Shown here: positions 1-6,012 of the stretch, piece by piece
How positions within the stretch are numbered: position 1 is the stretch's first letter
Layout of the letters: each line of letters begins with the position of its first letter
Source: an uncultured Oscillospiraceae bacterium
GTDB lineage: Bacteria > Bacillota > Clostridia > Oscillospirales > Oscillospiraceae
Length of the DNA stretch: 10,313 nt
Assembly: GCA_934546725.1 (NCBI GenBank)
Contig: CAKTED010000035.1
Location: forward strand, 1 to 10,313
Direction of reading: 5' to 3'
Translations under genes and position numbers: made by a program
Notes under the pieces: generated by a model
The model's input: the letters and a program-made list of their open reading frames with translations, nothing else
Told to the model about the DNA's origin: nothing
Databases searched by the model: none

Positions 1-764
1 TTACGCAGCTCTCCGGCGGCCAGCAGCAGCGCGTGGCCATTGCCCGCGCGCTCGTGAACCGGCCGAAGGTGCTGCTGCTCGACGAGCCGCTCGGCGCTTT
101 GGACATGCGCCTGAGAAAGGATATGCAGAACGAGCTCAAACGCATCCAGCAGGCTATGGAGATAACATTTATATATGTAACGCACGACCAGGAGGAGGCG
201 CTTGCCATGTCCGATACGGTCGTCGTAATGAACGAGGGCAGGATCCAGCAGATGGGTACGCCCGAGGATATCTATAACGAGCCGGAAAATGCCTTCGTGG
301 CGGACTTCATCGGCGAGAGCAATATTGTAGACGGGATAATGCGCGCAGACTGCGTGGTCGAGATTTTCGGCCGCAGATTCCAGTGTCTCGACAGGGGCTT
401 TGCGCCTGATGAGCCAGTGGACGTTGTTATCCGCCCGGAGGATGTGGACATCGTCCCGGAAAAGGACGGCATGCTCACGGGCACGGTGACGAACATAACC
501 TTCAAGGGCGTGCATTATGACATAATTGTGGACTTCAAGGGCTTCAAATGGCTTATCCAGACGACGGATTACTGCGCCGAGGGAAGCAGGATAGGCATAA
601 AGATAGACCCCGACGGCTTCCACGTTATGAAGAAAAGCCGCTACTCGGGCATGTACGGAGATTACAGCTCCTATTCCGCCGAGTATGACGAAATATCCGA
701 CGCCGAGTTTGATCCCGAGGCCGAAGAGGAGGCCGGGGAGGAGGACGGGCGCTATGAGTTCTAA
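1..764 (+). CDS. potA: Polyamine ABC transporter ATP-binding protein PotA (5' end missing)
   Basis: This is the ATPase subunit that powers spermidine/putrescine import on the inner face of the membrane. The reading frame is open from base 3. It starts inside the ABC signature (LSGGQQQR), followed by Walker B with its catalytic Glu ([12 protein letters not shown]) and the H-loop (VTHD). Walker A and the Q-loop lie before the window. After the ATPase core comes a C-terminal TOBE-type beta domain (VIRPEDV through LIQTTD), as in PotA/MalK-like ATPases. The last 30 or so residues are unusually acidic, rich in Glu and Asp. Their codons also carry the ribosome site of potB, which overlaps the end by 11 bp. 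The family call is firm; assignment to polyamines rests mainly on the downstream potBCD genes. Confidence 0.95.
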   Translation, partial: TQLSGGQQQRVAIARALVNRPKVLLLDEPLGALDMRLRKDMQNELKRIQQAMEITFIYVTHDQEEALAMSDTVVVMNEGRIQQMGTPEDIYNEPENAFVADFIGESNIVDGIMRADCVVEIFGRRFQCLDRGFAPDEPVDVVIRPEDVDIVPEKDGMLTGTVTNITFKGVHYDIIVDFKGFKWLIQTTDYCAEGSRIGIKIDPDGFHVMKKSRYSGMYGDYSSYSAEYDEISDAEFDPEAEEEAGEEDGRYEF

Positions 765-1572
765 GAGCAAATTTCTCGCCATCCCCTATGTGGTCTGGAT
801 GGGCATATTCGTCGTCGTCCCCATCATAATGGTCGTGGTCTACGCCTTTACGAACGCGCAGGGCAGCTTTACGGTGGATAATTTCAAGGGCATGGGCGAC
901 TATGTCAGCGTATTCGGCCGCTCGTTCGGGCTTGCGATAGTCGCGACGGCCGTGTGCATACTCATCGGCTATCCGCTGGCCTACGTCCTTTCCCGCGAGG
1001 GCGCGCGGCTTCAGAAAATATTCATCATGCTCATCATGCTGCCCATGTGGATGAACTTTCTGCTGCGTACCTACGCCTGGATGTCCATCCTTGAGGATAC
1101 GGGGCTTATAAACTCCCTGCTTGCAAAGCTCGGCCTGCCGGGCATTCACATGATAAACACCTCCGGCGCGGTCGTCCTCGGCATGGTCTACAATTACCTG
1201 CCGTTCATGGTCCTGCCGATATACTCCGTTATCTCCAAGCTGGACAGGCGGCTCATCGAGGCGGCGGAGGACCTTGGCAGCACGCCGGTGCAGGTTTTTA
1301 CGAAGGTAATTTTCCCGCTGAGCCTGCCGGGCGTTCTTTCCGGTATAACCATGGTTTTTGTCCCCTCCGTGAGCACGTTTGCGATATCGCAGCTGCTGGG
1401 CGGAAGCCGCAGCATACTGCTTGGCGACCTCATAGAGATGCAGTTTCTCGGTTCGGCCTATAATCCGCACCTCGGCTCGGCCATCGCGCTCGTGATGATG
1501 GTGATAGTCCTGATCTGCATGTGGATCATGAACAGGTTCGGCGCGGGCGAAGAAACGGCGGTGATGTTCTGA
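754..1572 (+). CDS. potB: Polyamine ABC transporter permease PotB
   Basis: This is one of the two membrane permeases of the polyamine importer, 272 residues, the usual size. Hydrophobic segments lie near residues 8-31, 58-80, 88-112, 138-160, 195-215 and 243-260. The cytoplasmic EAA loop that docks on the ATPase is at about 168-195 ([12 protein letters not shown], with the conserved Gly). I chose the ATG at 754 because a strong SD (GGGGAGGAGG, about 734-743) precedes it and because the protein then begins just before the first membrane helix. An in-frame ATG at 685 would add 23 Arg/Pro-rich residues and overlap potA by 80 bp. The 11-bp overlap with potA suggests translational coupling. Its stop shares one base with the potC start (TGATG). 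Confidence 0.95.
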   Translation: MSSKSKFLAIPYVVWMGIFVVVPIIMVVVYAFTNAQGSFTVDNFKGMGDYVSVFGRSFGLAIVATAVCILIGYPLAYVLSREGARLQKIFIMLIMLPMWMNFLLRTYAWMSILEDTGLINSLLAKLGLPGIHMINTSGAVVLGMVYNYLPFMVLPIYSVISKLDRRLIEAAEDLGSTPVQVFTKVIFPLSLPGVLSGITMVFVPSVSTFAISQLLGGSRSILLGDLIEMQFLGSAYNPHLGSAIALVMMVIVLICMWIMNRFGAGEETAVMF

Positions 1573-2405
1573 TGAGAAGACGGGGAAGGGCCGCAAGCCG
1601 CATTTTCATGGCGCTCGTTTTCATTTTTCTCTATGCGCCGATATTCGTTCTCATAACCTTTTCGTTCAACAGCTCCAAGAGCCGCACGACCTGGACGGGC
1701 TTTACGCTGGACTGGTACAGGCAGCTGCTGCACGATTCCACGATCCTGAACTCGCTTTCGACAACGCTGCTCGTTTCGCTGCTTGCCGCGGCCATAGCCA
1801 CGGTCTTCGGCACGATGGCGGCACTGGGCATATACAGCCTCAAAAAGCGCTGGCGCGGGCCGATACTGGCCGTGAACAACATTCCGCTGACGAATGCCGA
1901 CATCGTTACGGGCGTTTCGCTCTGCCTGCTGTTCGTCTTCTTCGGCTCAAGGCTGAAGTTCGGCCTCGGCTTCGGAACGCTGCTCGTGGCGCACATAACC
2001 TTTGACGTGCCCTACGTTATCCTCTCCGTCATGCCCCGGCTCTACCAGCTGGACAGGAACCTTGTGGACGCGGCGCAGGACCTCGGCTGTCCTCCGTTCA
2101 AGGCGTTCATGAAGGTCGTTGTGCCGGAGATAATGCCGGGCATAGTAAACGGCGCGATAATCGCCTTTACGATGTCGATAGACGACTTCGTCATAAGCTA
2201 TTTCACGGCGGGTTCATCGGTGCAGACACTTTCGATGGCGATATACGCCATGACGAGAAGACGCGTTACTCCGAAGATAAATGCCGTTTCCACGCTGCTC
2301 TTCGTTACGGTGCTCATCCTGCTCGTTATCATCAACGTGCGCGAGATACGGCAGGAGGAGAAGCGGAAAAAGGCGCTGAAGCGCATCGCAAACGGCGAAA
2401 AATAA
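1572..2405 (+). CDS. potC: Polyamine ABC transporter permease PotC
   Basis: This is the second permease of the polyamine importer, 277 residues, and forms the channel with PotB. It has a basic N-terminus (MRRRGR), a first helix at about 11-32, further helices near 62-90, 100-125, 132-155, 190-212 and 238-256, and a charged Lys/Arg-rich tail. The EAA loop is at about 165-192 (LVDAAQDLGCPP followed by the Pro-Gly of PEIMPG). The start at 1572 shares one base with the potB stop. There is no strong SD, so it is probably translated by termination-reinitiation coupling. In-frame codons upstream would read into potB and are less likely. PotC-type membership, as opposed to PotB, is supported by its position and its NSLSTTLLVS and SIDDFVISYF stretches. 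Confidence 0.94.
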   Translation: MRRRGRAASRIFMALVFIFLYAPIFVLITFSFNSSKSRTTWTGFTLDWYRQLLHDSTILNSLSTTLLVSLLAAAIATVFGTMAALGIYSLKKRWRGPILAVNNIPLTNADIVTGVSLCLLFVFFGSRLKFGLGFGTLLVAHITFDVPYVILSVMPRLYQLDRNLVDAAQDLGCPPFKAFMKVVVPEIMPGIVNGAIIAFTMSIDDFVISYFTAGSSVQTLSMAIYAMTRRRVTPKINAVSTLLFVTVLILLVIINVREIRQEEKRKKALKRIANGEK

Positions 2406-2422
2406 ACAATTCTGCGGCTATT

Positions 2423-2436
2423 TGCGCCACGGCGCA
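2423..2436 (+). other. Small hairpin in the potC-potD gap
   Basis: In the 69-bp gap between potC and potD, TGCGC and GCGCA can pair around a CACG loop. No T-run follows, so this is not a convincing terminator. It could mark RNA processing or 3'-end protection that sets a different PotD level, as seen in other binding-protein operons. An alternative is a weak promoter, with TTGCGC at 2422 and an AT-rich stretch at 2442-2450. Neither reading is strong. Confidence 0.25.
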
Positions 2437-2461
2437 CTGGCATATATTAAATCGGTCTTAT

Positions 2462-2468
2462 AAGGAGG
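2462..2468 (+). promoter_or_regulatory. Strong ribosome binding site of potD
   Basis: AAGGAGG lies 6 nt before the ATG at 2475, a near-perfect SD. This is much stronger than the potC site, fitting the excess of binding protein over permease that ABC importers need. Confidence 0.85.
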
Positions 2469-2474
2469 ACGACA

Positions 2475-3524
2475 ATGAAAAAAATCATTTCCCTGCTGCT
2501 TGTTACACTTATGACGGCGGCGATCTTCGCGGGCTGCGGAGGCAAGTCGGACTATATCGGAGAGATAAATGTCTGCAACTGGGGCGAGTACATCGACGAG
2601 AGCCTTTTGAGCGACTTTGAGGCAAAGACGAAGATAAAGGTGAATTACAGCACCTTTACCAGCAACGAAACGCTCTATTCCGTTCTCAAAAACGGCGGCT
2701 CCGAATACGACGTTATCATCCCCTCGGACTATATGATAGCGCGTCTTATAAACGAGGACATGCTCGAACCGCTGAACTTCGATAATATTCCGAATTACAG
2801 CCTTGTGGGCGACCAGTACAAAAATCTTGAGTACGACCCCGAGGGCAAATACTCCGTGGGCTATACGTGGGGCACCGTTGTTCTCATATATAACTCCGAA
2901 ATGGTGGACGAGGACATTACGAGCTGGGGCGCGATGTTTGACGAAAAGTACTCCGGCGAGATACTCATGTTCGATAACCCGCGCGACGCTATCGGCATAG
3001 CTCTCGAGTACCTCGGCTATTCGCTCAACACCACCGACAAGGCGGAGCTTGACGAGGCCTATGCTCTCCTTGCAAAGCAGAAGCCCCTCGTCCAGGCCTA
3101 CGTCATGGACCAGATATTTGACAAGCTCGAGAGCGGCGAGGCCGCCATCGGCCCCTACTACGCCGGAGATTATCTCACAATGCTTGAAAATAACGAGAAC
3201 CTGAAGTGCGTTATTCCCGAGGAGGGCTCCAACAGCTTCGTGGACGCCATGTGCGTTCCGAAGGGAAGCAAAAATAAGGAGCTTGCCGAGTCTTTCATAA
3301 ACTTCATGTGCTCAACTGAGGCCTGCCTGAAGAACATGGATTTCATCGGCTACACGAGCGTAAACGTTGAGGCTCAGCAGCAGTACGCCGCCGACCTTGA
3401 CGAGCTTTCAAAGGAGGTCATGTTCCCCTCCGACGATAAGCTCAAAAATAACGAGGTGTTCACGAATCTTCCGCAGGAAACGCTGGATTATTACGATGAG
3501 CTCTGGGTAAAGCTCAAGTCATAA
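2475..3524 (+). CDS. potD: Polyamine-binding lipoprotein PotD
   Basis: This is the extracellular substrate-binding protein of the importer, 349 residues. The N-terminus is a lipoprotein signal: KK, a hydrophobic run, then the lipobox FAGC with the lipidated Cys at residue 21. The mature part matches the PotD/PotF family: NWGEY near 35-39, SNETLYSVL near 63-71, IPSDY near 82-86, FINFM near 275-279 and IGYTSVN near 291-297. Compared with my recollection of the E. coli PotD pocket, one Trp, several Tyr and Asp257 are kept. Other positions differ: Trp229 is Tyr, Trp255 is Phe, Asp168 is Asn, Glu171 is Asp. The ligand, whether putrescine, spermidine or another diamine, is therefore not settled. 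It is the last gene of the operon and is followed by a terminator. Confidence 0.94.
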   Translation: MKKIISLLLVTLMTAAIFAGCGGKSDYIGEINVCNWGEYIDESLLSDFEAKTKIKVNYSTFTSNETLYSVLKNGGSEYDVIIPSDYMIARLINEDMLEPLNFDNIPNYSLVGDQYKNLEYDPEGKYSVGYTWGTVVLIYNSEMVDEDITSWGAMFDEKYSGEILMFDNPRDAIGIALEYLGYSLNTTDKAELDEAYALLAKQKPLVQAYVMDQIFDKLESGEAAIGPYYAGDYLTMLENNENLKCVIPEEGSNSFVDAMCVPKGSKNKELAESFINFMCSTEACLKNMDFIGYTSVNVEAQQQYAADLDELSKEVMFPSDDKLKNNEVFTNLPQETLDYYDELWVKLKS

Positions 3525-3550
3525 GCTGATTTCCGGATACCGCCAATCAT

Positions 3551-3587
3551 CCCGGCGGCGCATTATGCGCTGCCGGGTGCTTTTTTT
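3551..3587 (+). terminator. Intrinsic terminator of the pot operon
   Basis: A 12-bp stem (CCCGGCGGCGCA paired with TGCGCTGCCGGG, one G-U pair) with a TTA loop spans 3551-3577. It is followed after TGC by seven T residues. It starts 26 bp after the potD stop and separates the pot operon from the repeat region. Confidence 0.93.
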
Positions 3588-3630
3588 GCGCGGGGCGCGG
3601 CAGCGGACGCGGTGACCGGAGGAACCAACC

Positions 3631-3672
3631 GGGGGATTCTTCGGTCGCCTTGCTCCCTCTGAATGACGTGCG
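3631..3672 (+). repeat. Palindromic repeat unit A (forward)
   Basis: It starts with GGGGGATTC and ends with CTCTGAATGACGTGCG. The outer ATTC/GAAT pair (3636-3639, 3661-3664) is intact, but the inner stem is poor. The segment just upstream (3611-3626) can instead pair imperfectly with 3634-3649, giving a longer hairpin, so the unit may carry a reversed partial copy beside it. Confidence 0.7.
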
Positions 3673-3748
3673 AGGGATGAGTGCGGCGCAGGGGGGCGGT
3701 GGTAACGTGGCCGCGGGCGGTGGATGCGGCGGAGTCGCCTCCTCTTCC

Positions 3749-3774
3749 GTCATCCTCGCGAAGCGGGGATCCCC
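3749..3774 (-). repeat. Palindromic repeat unit B (reverse, short type)
   Basis: On the + strand, ATCC (3752-3755), T, CGC, a GAA loop, GCG, G and GGAT (3767-3770) form a hairpin. The outer pair is ATCC/GGAT instead of ATTC/GAAT, a double change that keeps pairing. CCCC at the end corresponds to the GGGG start of the other units. Confidence 0.7.
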
Positions 3775-3824
3775 AACGGAGTGGCGGAGCACCCCATCAG
3801 TGGACGCGAAGGCCCGAAGCGTCC

Positions 3825-3862
3825 GTCATTCAGAGGCCACGCCAGTGGCCGTGGAATCCCCC
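3825..3862 (-). repeat. Palindromic repeat unit C (reverse, long type)
   Basis: The 30-nt core at 3828-3857 is ATTC, a 3-nt spacer, GGCCAC, loop GCCA, GTGGCC, a 3-nt spacer, GAAT. It has exactly the same layout and length as unit E, with a wholly different 6-bp stem. Confidence 0.75.
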
Positions 3863-3908
3863 ACGGAGGGGCAGGGCAGTCTGTTGTCGTTACTCTCATG
3901 AACCATAT

Positions 3909-3944
3909 GGGGGATTCCCGCGCGGAGCGCGAGAATGACAGCAG
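3909..3944 (+). repeat. Palindromic repeat unit D (forward, short type)
   Basis: ATTC (3914-3917), C, CGCGC, loop GGA, GCGCG, A, GAAT (3933-3936), then GACAGCAG. The C/A mismatch becomes a T-G wobble on the other strand. The preceding ACCATATG also precedes unit E. Confidence 0.75.
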
Positions 3945-3984
3945 AGTTTGAGAGGCGCGTGTCGTTACCCTCAAGCAACCATAT

Positions 3985-4027
3985 GGGGGATTCTTCGCCT
4001 GCTTGCGCAGGCTCTGAATGACAGCAG
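3985..4027 (+). repeat. Palindromic repeat unit E (forward, long type)
   Basis: The 30-nt core at 3990-4019 is ATTC, TTC, GCCTGC, loop TTGC, GCAGGC, TCT, GAAT, then GACAGCAG. Read from the - strand the loop is GCAA, a GNRA tetraloop. Upstream, CAACCATATG repeats the lead-in of unit D. Confidence 0.75.
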
Positions 4028-4040
4028 ATAATAAGCTGAC

Positions 4041-4061
4041 GCTCCCTCTGAATGACGTGCG
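4041..4061 (+). repeat. Partial repeat unit F, a 21-bp direct copy of part of unit A
   Basis: This is identical over 21 bp to 3652-3672 (the end of unit A). The GGGGATTC half is missing. After both copies, ACGTGGCC occurs again (3705-3712 and 4073-4080), so the similarity goes beyond the unit itself. Confidence 0.7.
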
Positions 4062-4124
4062 CAGTGGTGAGTACGTGGCCGAAAATGCAAACGACAGGGA
4101 AAAATATCGGTAAATTTATATATT

Positions 4125-4143
4125 GTATCTATTGAATAAATAC
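4125..4143. promoter_or_regulatory. Candidate operator palindrome over the his promoter -35 box
   Basis: GTATCTATT-G-AATAAATAC is an inverted repeat with 8 of 9 arm positions matching around a central G. It covers the -35 element (4132-4137), a classic place for a repressor. A TrpR-like regulator (YerC/HisR type) has been proposed for histidine genes in some Firmicutes, but I cannot match this site to a known motif. The AT-rich context raises the chance of accidental symmetry. Confidence 0.5.
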
Positions 4144-4160
4144 CCATTCGCTGATATAAT
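4132..4160 (+). promoter_or_regulatory. Housekeeping-sigma promoter of the his operon
   Basis: TTGAAT (-35, 4132-4137), a 17-bp spacer and TATAAT (-10, 4155-4160) with an extended TG at 4152-4153. Transcription should begin near 4166-4168, leaving a leader of about 40 nt before hisZ. That is too short for a T-box or a His-leader attenuator, so control, if any, is likely at initiation. Confidence 0.85.
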
Positions 4161-4190
4161 ACTTTATTACATTACAGTACAATGAGCGGG

Positions 4191-4196
4191 AAAGGG
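4191..4196 (+). promoter_or_regulatory. Ribosome binding site that sets the hisZ start
   Basis: AAAGGG lies 9 nt before the ATG at 4206. The alternative in-frame ATG at 4182 has no SD, and from the predicted transcript start it would have only about 15 nt of leader. Confidence 0.65.
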
Positions 4197-4205
4197 TGTG
4201 TGCTT

Positions 4206-5390
4206 ATGGAGTCATACAGAGTCAATACGCCGGAGGGAACGAGGGACAGGCTCTTCGGCGAGAGCGACAGGCAGCGGAGCGCGGAGGCGGCCATAACGAA
4301 GCTGTTCCGCCGCAGGGGTTACCGCGAGGTCATAACCCCGTCGGTGGAATACTATGACCTTTTCGTTCAGGCGCAGAACCCTCTGCCGCAGGAGTCCATG
4401 CTCAAGCTTGTGGACAGGAGCGGGCGCATCCTCGTGCTCAGGCCGGACTGCACTACGCCGATAGCAAGAGTGGCGGCAACGCGGCTCGATACCGCCATGC
4501 TGCCGCAGCGGCTTTTTTACGACCAGACGATCTTCCGCTCCGGCGACGCGAACCATGGCATGAGCAGCGAGATACCGCAGTGCGGCATTGAGCTTGTCGG
4601 TGCGGCGGGCCTGCGGGCGGACGCCGAGGCCGTTGCGCTGGCTGTGGAGGCCGTGCGCACGGCGGGGCTGGAAGGCTTTCGCATCGAGCTGGGGCACGCG
4701 GGCTTCTTTACGGCGCTGGCCAGGGAGCTGGGCGTGAGCGGCGAGCGGGCCGACAGGCTGCGCGCGTGCATAGAGAACAAGAGCTTTGCGGAGCTTGACG
4801 ATATGCTTGCCTGCGAAGGCTCGCCGGCGGCTGCGGCGCTGAGAAAGATAGCCGTGCTCTTCGGCGGCGCGGAGATACTTGCCGAGGCGCGGGAGCTTAC
4901 GGAAAACCCTGAGGCGCTGGCCGTTATCGATTACCTTTCCGGCATATACGCAGAGCTTGACGCCGCCGGGATGGGAAAATACATAAGCTTCGATCTCGGC
5001 CTCGTGAGCGGACTGGAATATTATACGGGGCTCATCTTCCGGGGCTACGCGCCCGGAACGGGCGGCGCGATAGTCGCCGGAGGGCGGTACGATAACCTTA
5101 TAAACGACTTTGGCAAGGCCATTCCGGCCACGGGCTTCGCCGTATATGTGGACGCGCTCGTGAGCTGCCTGCCGCCGAGGGACGGGACGGAGGTGGATAC
5201 GCTCATATATTACAAGCCCGGCTGTCTCGGCAAAGCGCTCGAAACGCTCGGAACGCTGCCCGCCGGGAGCGCGGAGCTTTCCACGGACGAAACGGAGAGC
5301 GGCAGCCTGGACATGGCCTTGAGGCGGGGCTTTAAGAAGCTGCTGATAGTATCAAAAACGGGCGCGCTGGAGGTGAAGCTCAATGGATGA
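4206..5390 (+). CDS. hisZ: ATP phosphoribosyltransferase regulatory subunit HisZ
   Basis: A histidyl-tRNA-synthetase-like protein without tRNA charging activity. It joins short-form HisG to make active, feedback-controlled ATP phosphoribosyltransferase, the first step of histidine synthesis. It is 394 residues, with VNTPEGTRD at 6-14, LRPDCTTPIAR at 78-88 (the HisZ form of this motif), a motif-2-like IFR at 109-111, and a motif-3 region around 269-300 (EYYTGLIF, AGGRYDNL). I prefer HisZ over true HisS because it lacks the C-terminal anticodon-binding domain length, has the DCTTP rather than EGTA motif, and is followed at once by a HisG lacking its own regulatory domain. The start at 4206 fits the SD; a start at 4182 would add eight residues. 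It overlaps hisG by 8 bp. Confidence 0.95.
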   Translation: MESYRVNTPEGTRDRLFGESDRQRSAEAAITKLFRRRGYREVITPSVEYYDLFVQAQNPLPQESMLKLVDRSGRILVLRPDCTTPIARVAATRLDTAMLPQRLFYDQTIFRSGDANHGMSSEIPQCGIELVGAAGLRADAEAVALAVEAVRTAGLEGFRIELGHAGFFTALARELGVSGERADRLRACIENKSFAELDDMLACEGSPAAAALRKIAVLFGGAEILAEARELTENPEALAVIDYLSGIYAELDAAGMGKYISFDLGLVSGLEYYTGLIFRGYAPGTGGAIVAGGRYDNLINDFGKAIPATGFAVYVDALVSCLPPRDGTEVDTLIYYKPGCLGKALETLGTLPAGSAELSTDETESGSLDMALRRGFKKLLIVSKTGALEVKLNG

Positions 5391-6012
5391 TATTAAAATT
5401 GCCATCACAAAGGGAAGATTGCTTGACAATTCCATAGAGCTGTTCGAGCGCGCGGGCTATGACTGCTCGCAGCTGCGCGACCCCGGCAGGCGGCTCATTC
5501 ATCCCATTCCGGGAACGCCTTTTTCCGGCGTGCTTGCCAAGGCGCCGGACGTTATAACCTACGTTGAGCACGGTGTCTGCGCCATGGGCATAGTCGGGCG
5601 CGACACGATAATGGAGCACAGCCACGATTTTTACGAGGTGCTCGACCTGGGCTTCGGAAAATGCCGCTTTGCCCTCGCCGCGCCGAAGGGCAGCGACTTT
5701 TACGCCGGACGTGAGACGCGGCGCATCGCCAGCAAGTATCCGAAGGTCGCGCATGATTATTTCCTTTCGCGCGGGATGGATGTTTCCGTCATAAAAATCG
5801 AGGGCAGCGTGGAGCTTGCGCCGCTGCTCGGCCTTTCGGACGCCATTGTGGACATCGTCGAGACCGGCAGCACGCTCAGGGCGAACGGTCTTGAGGTGGG
5901 TGAGGAGATATGCCAGCTTTCCGCCCGCCTTATCGTGAACACGGCGGCGATGAAGCTGCACAGAAGCGAGATACTGGAATTTATTGAGAAATGCAGAGGT
6001 GCTTTGCAATGA
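5383..6012 (+). CDS. hisG: ATP phosphoribosyltransferase catalytic subunit HisG (short form)
   Basis: Catalyses ATP + PRPP to phosphoribosyl-ATP, the committed step of histidine synthesis, in the cytoplasm. At 209 residues it is the short form lacking the C-terminal His-binding domain, which explains the HisZ partner just upstream. Visible signatures are ITKGRL at 8-13, GIVGRD at 69-74, and the PRPP-binding loop IVETGSTLRANGLE at about 158-171. A good SD, GGAGGTGA at 5369-5376, sits inside the end of hisZ. The 8-bp overlap points to coupled, near-equal output of the two subunits. The stop overlaps the hisD start. Confidence 0.97.
   Translation: MDDIKIAITKGRLLDNSIELFERAGYDCSQLRDPGRRLIHPIPGTPFSGVLAKAPDVITYVEHGVCAMGIVGRDTIMEHSHDFYEVLDLGFGKCRFALAAPKGSDFYAGRETRRIASKYPKVAHDYFLSRGMDVSVIKIEGSVELAPLLGLSDAIVDIVETGSTLRANGLEVGEEICQLSARLIVNTAAMKLHRSEILEFIEKCRGALQ

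Larger units (their letters stand above)
3588..4100. repeat. Non-coding cluster of palindromic repeat units
   Basis: About 510 bp between the pot terminator and the his promoter with no credible gene. Short open frames exist in several phases, but they lack SD sites and read into the repeats. The stretch holds at least six related units, listed separately. Seen from one strand, a unit reads GGGGATTC, a GC-rich stem-loop, then GAATGAC, often followed by AGCAG. Units A, D, E and F lie forward; B and C lie reversed. From memory, similar dispersed GAATGAC palindromes are common between genes in gut Firmicutes and other bacteria; I cannot confirm this here. Confidence 0.8.

Noticed and set aside
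625..1596. A 323-codon open frame on the - strand
   Set aside because: It is antisense to the end of potA and all of potB and is rich in His, Arg and Asp; the + strand genes have clear family motifs.
2406..2474. Terminator or strong promoter between potC and potD
   Set aside because: The only hairpin (2423-2436) is short and has no T-run, and the promoter-like boxes are weak; potD is most simply the last gene of the same operon.
3547..3974. Several 74-85 codon open frames on both strands in the potD-hisZ gap
   Set aside because: They lack SD sites, overlap each other in several phases, run through palindromic repeats, and encode low-complexity Pro/Arg/Ser-rich sequence.
3588..4100. CRISPR array
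   Set aside because: The repeats are palindromic, of differing sequence and in both orientations, with irregular spacing; no uniform repeat-spacer pattern and no cas genes.
4100..4205. T-box, histidine leader peptide or attenuator before hisZ
   Set aside because: The predicted leader is about 40 nt, with no run of His codons, no terminator hairpin and no T-box core sequence.
4206..5390. Histidyl-tRNA synthetase HisS instead of HisZ
   Set aside because: The LRPDCTTP motif, the 394-residue length without an anticodon-binding domain, and linkage to a short HisG favour HisZ.
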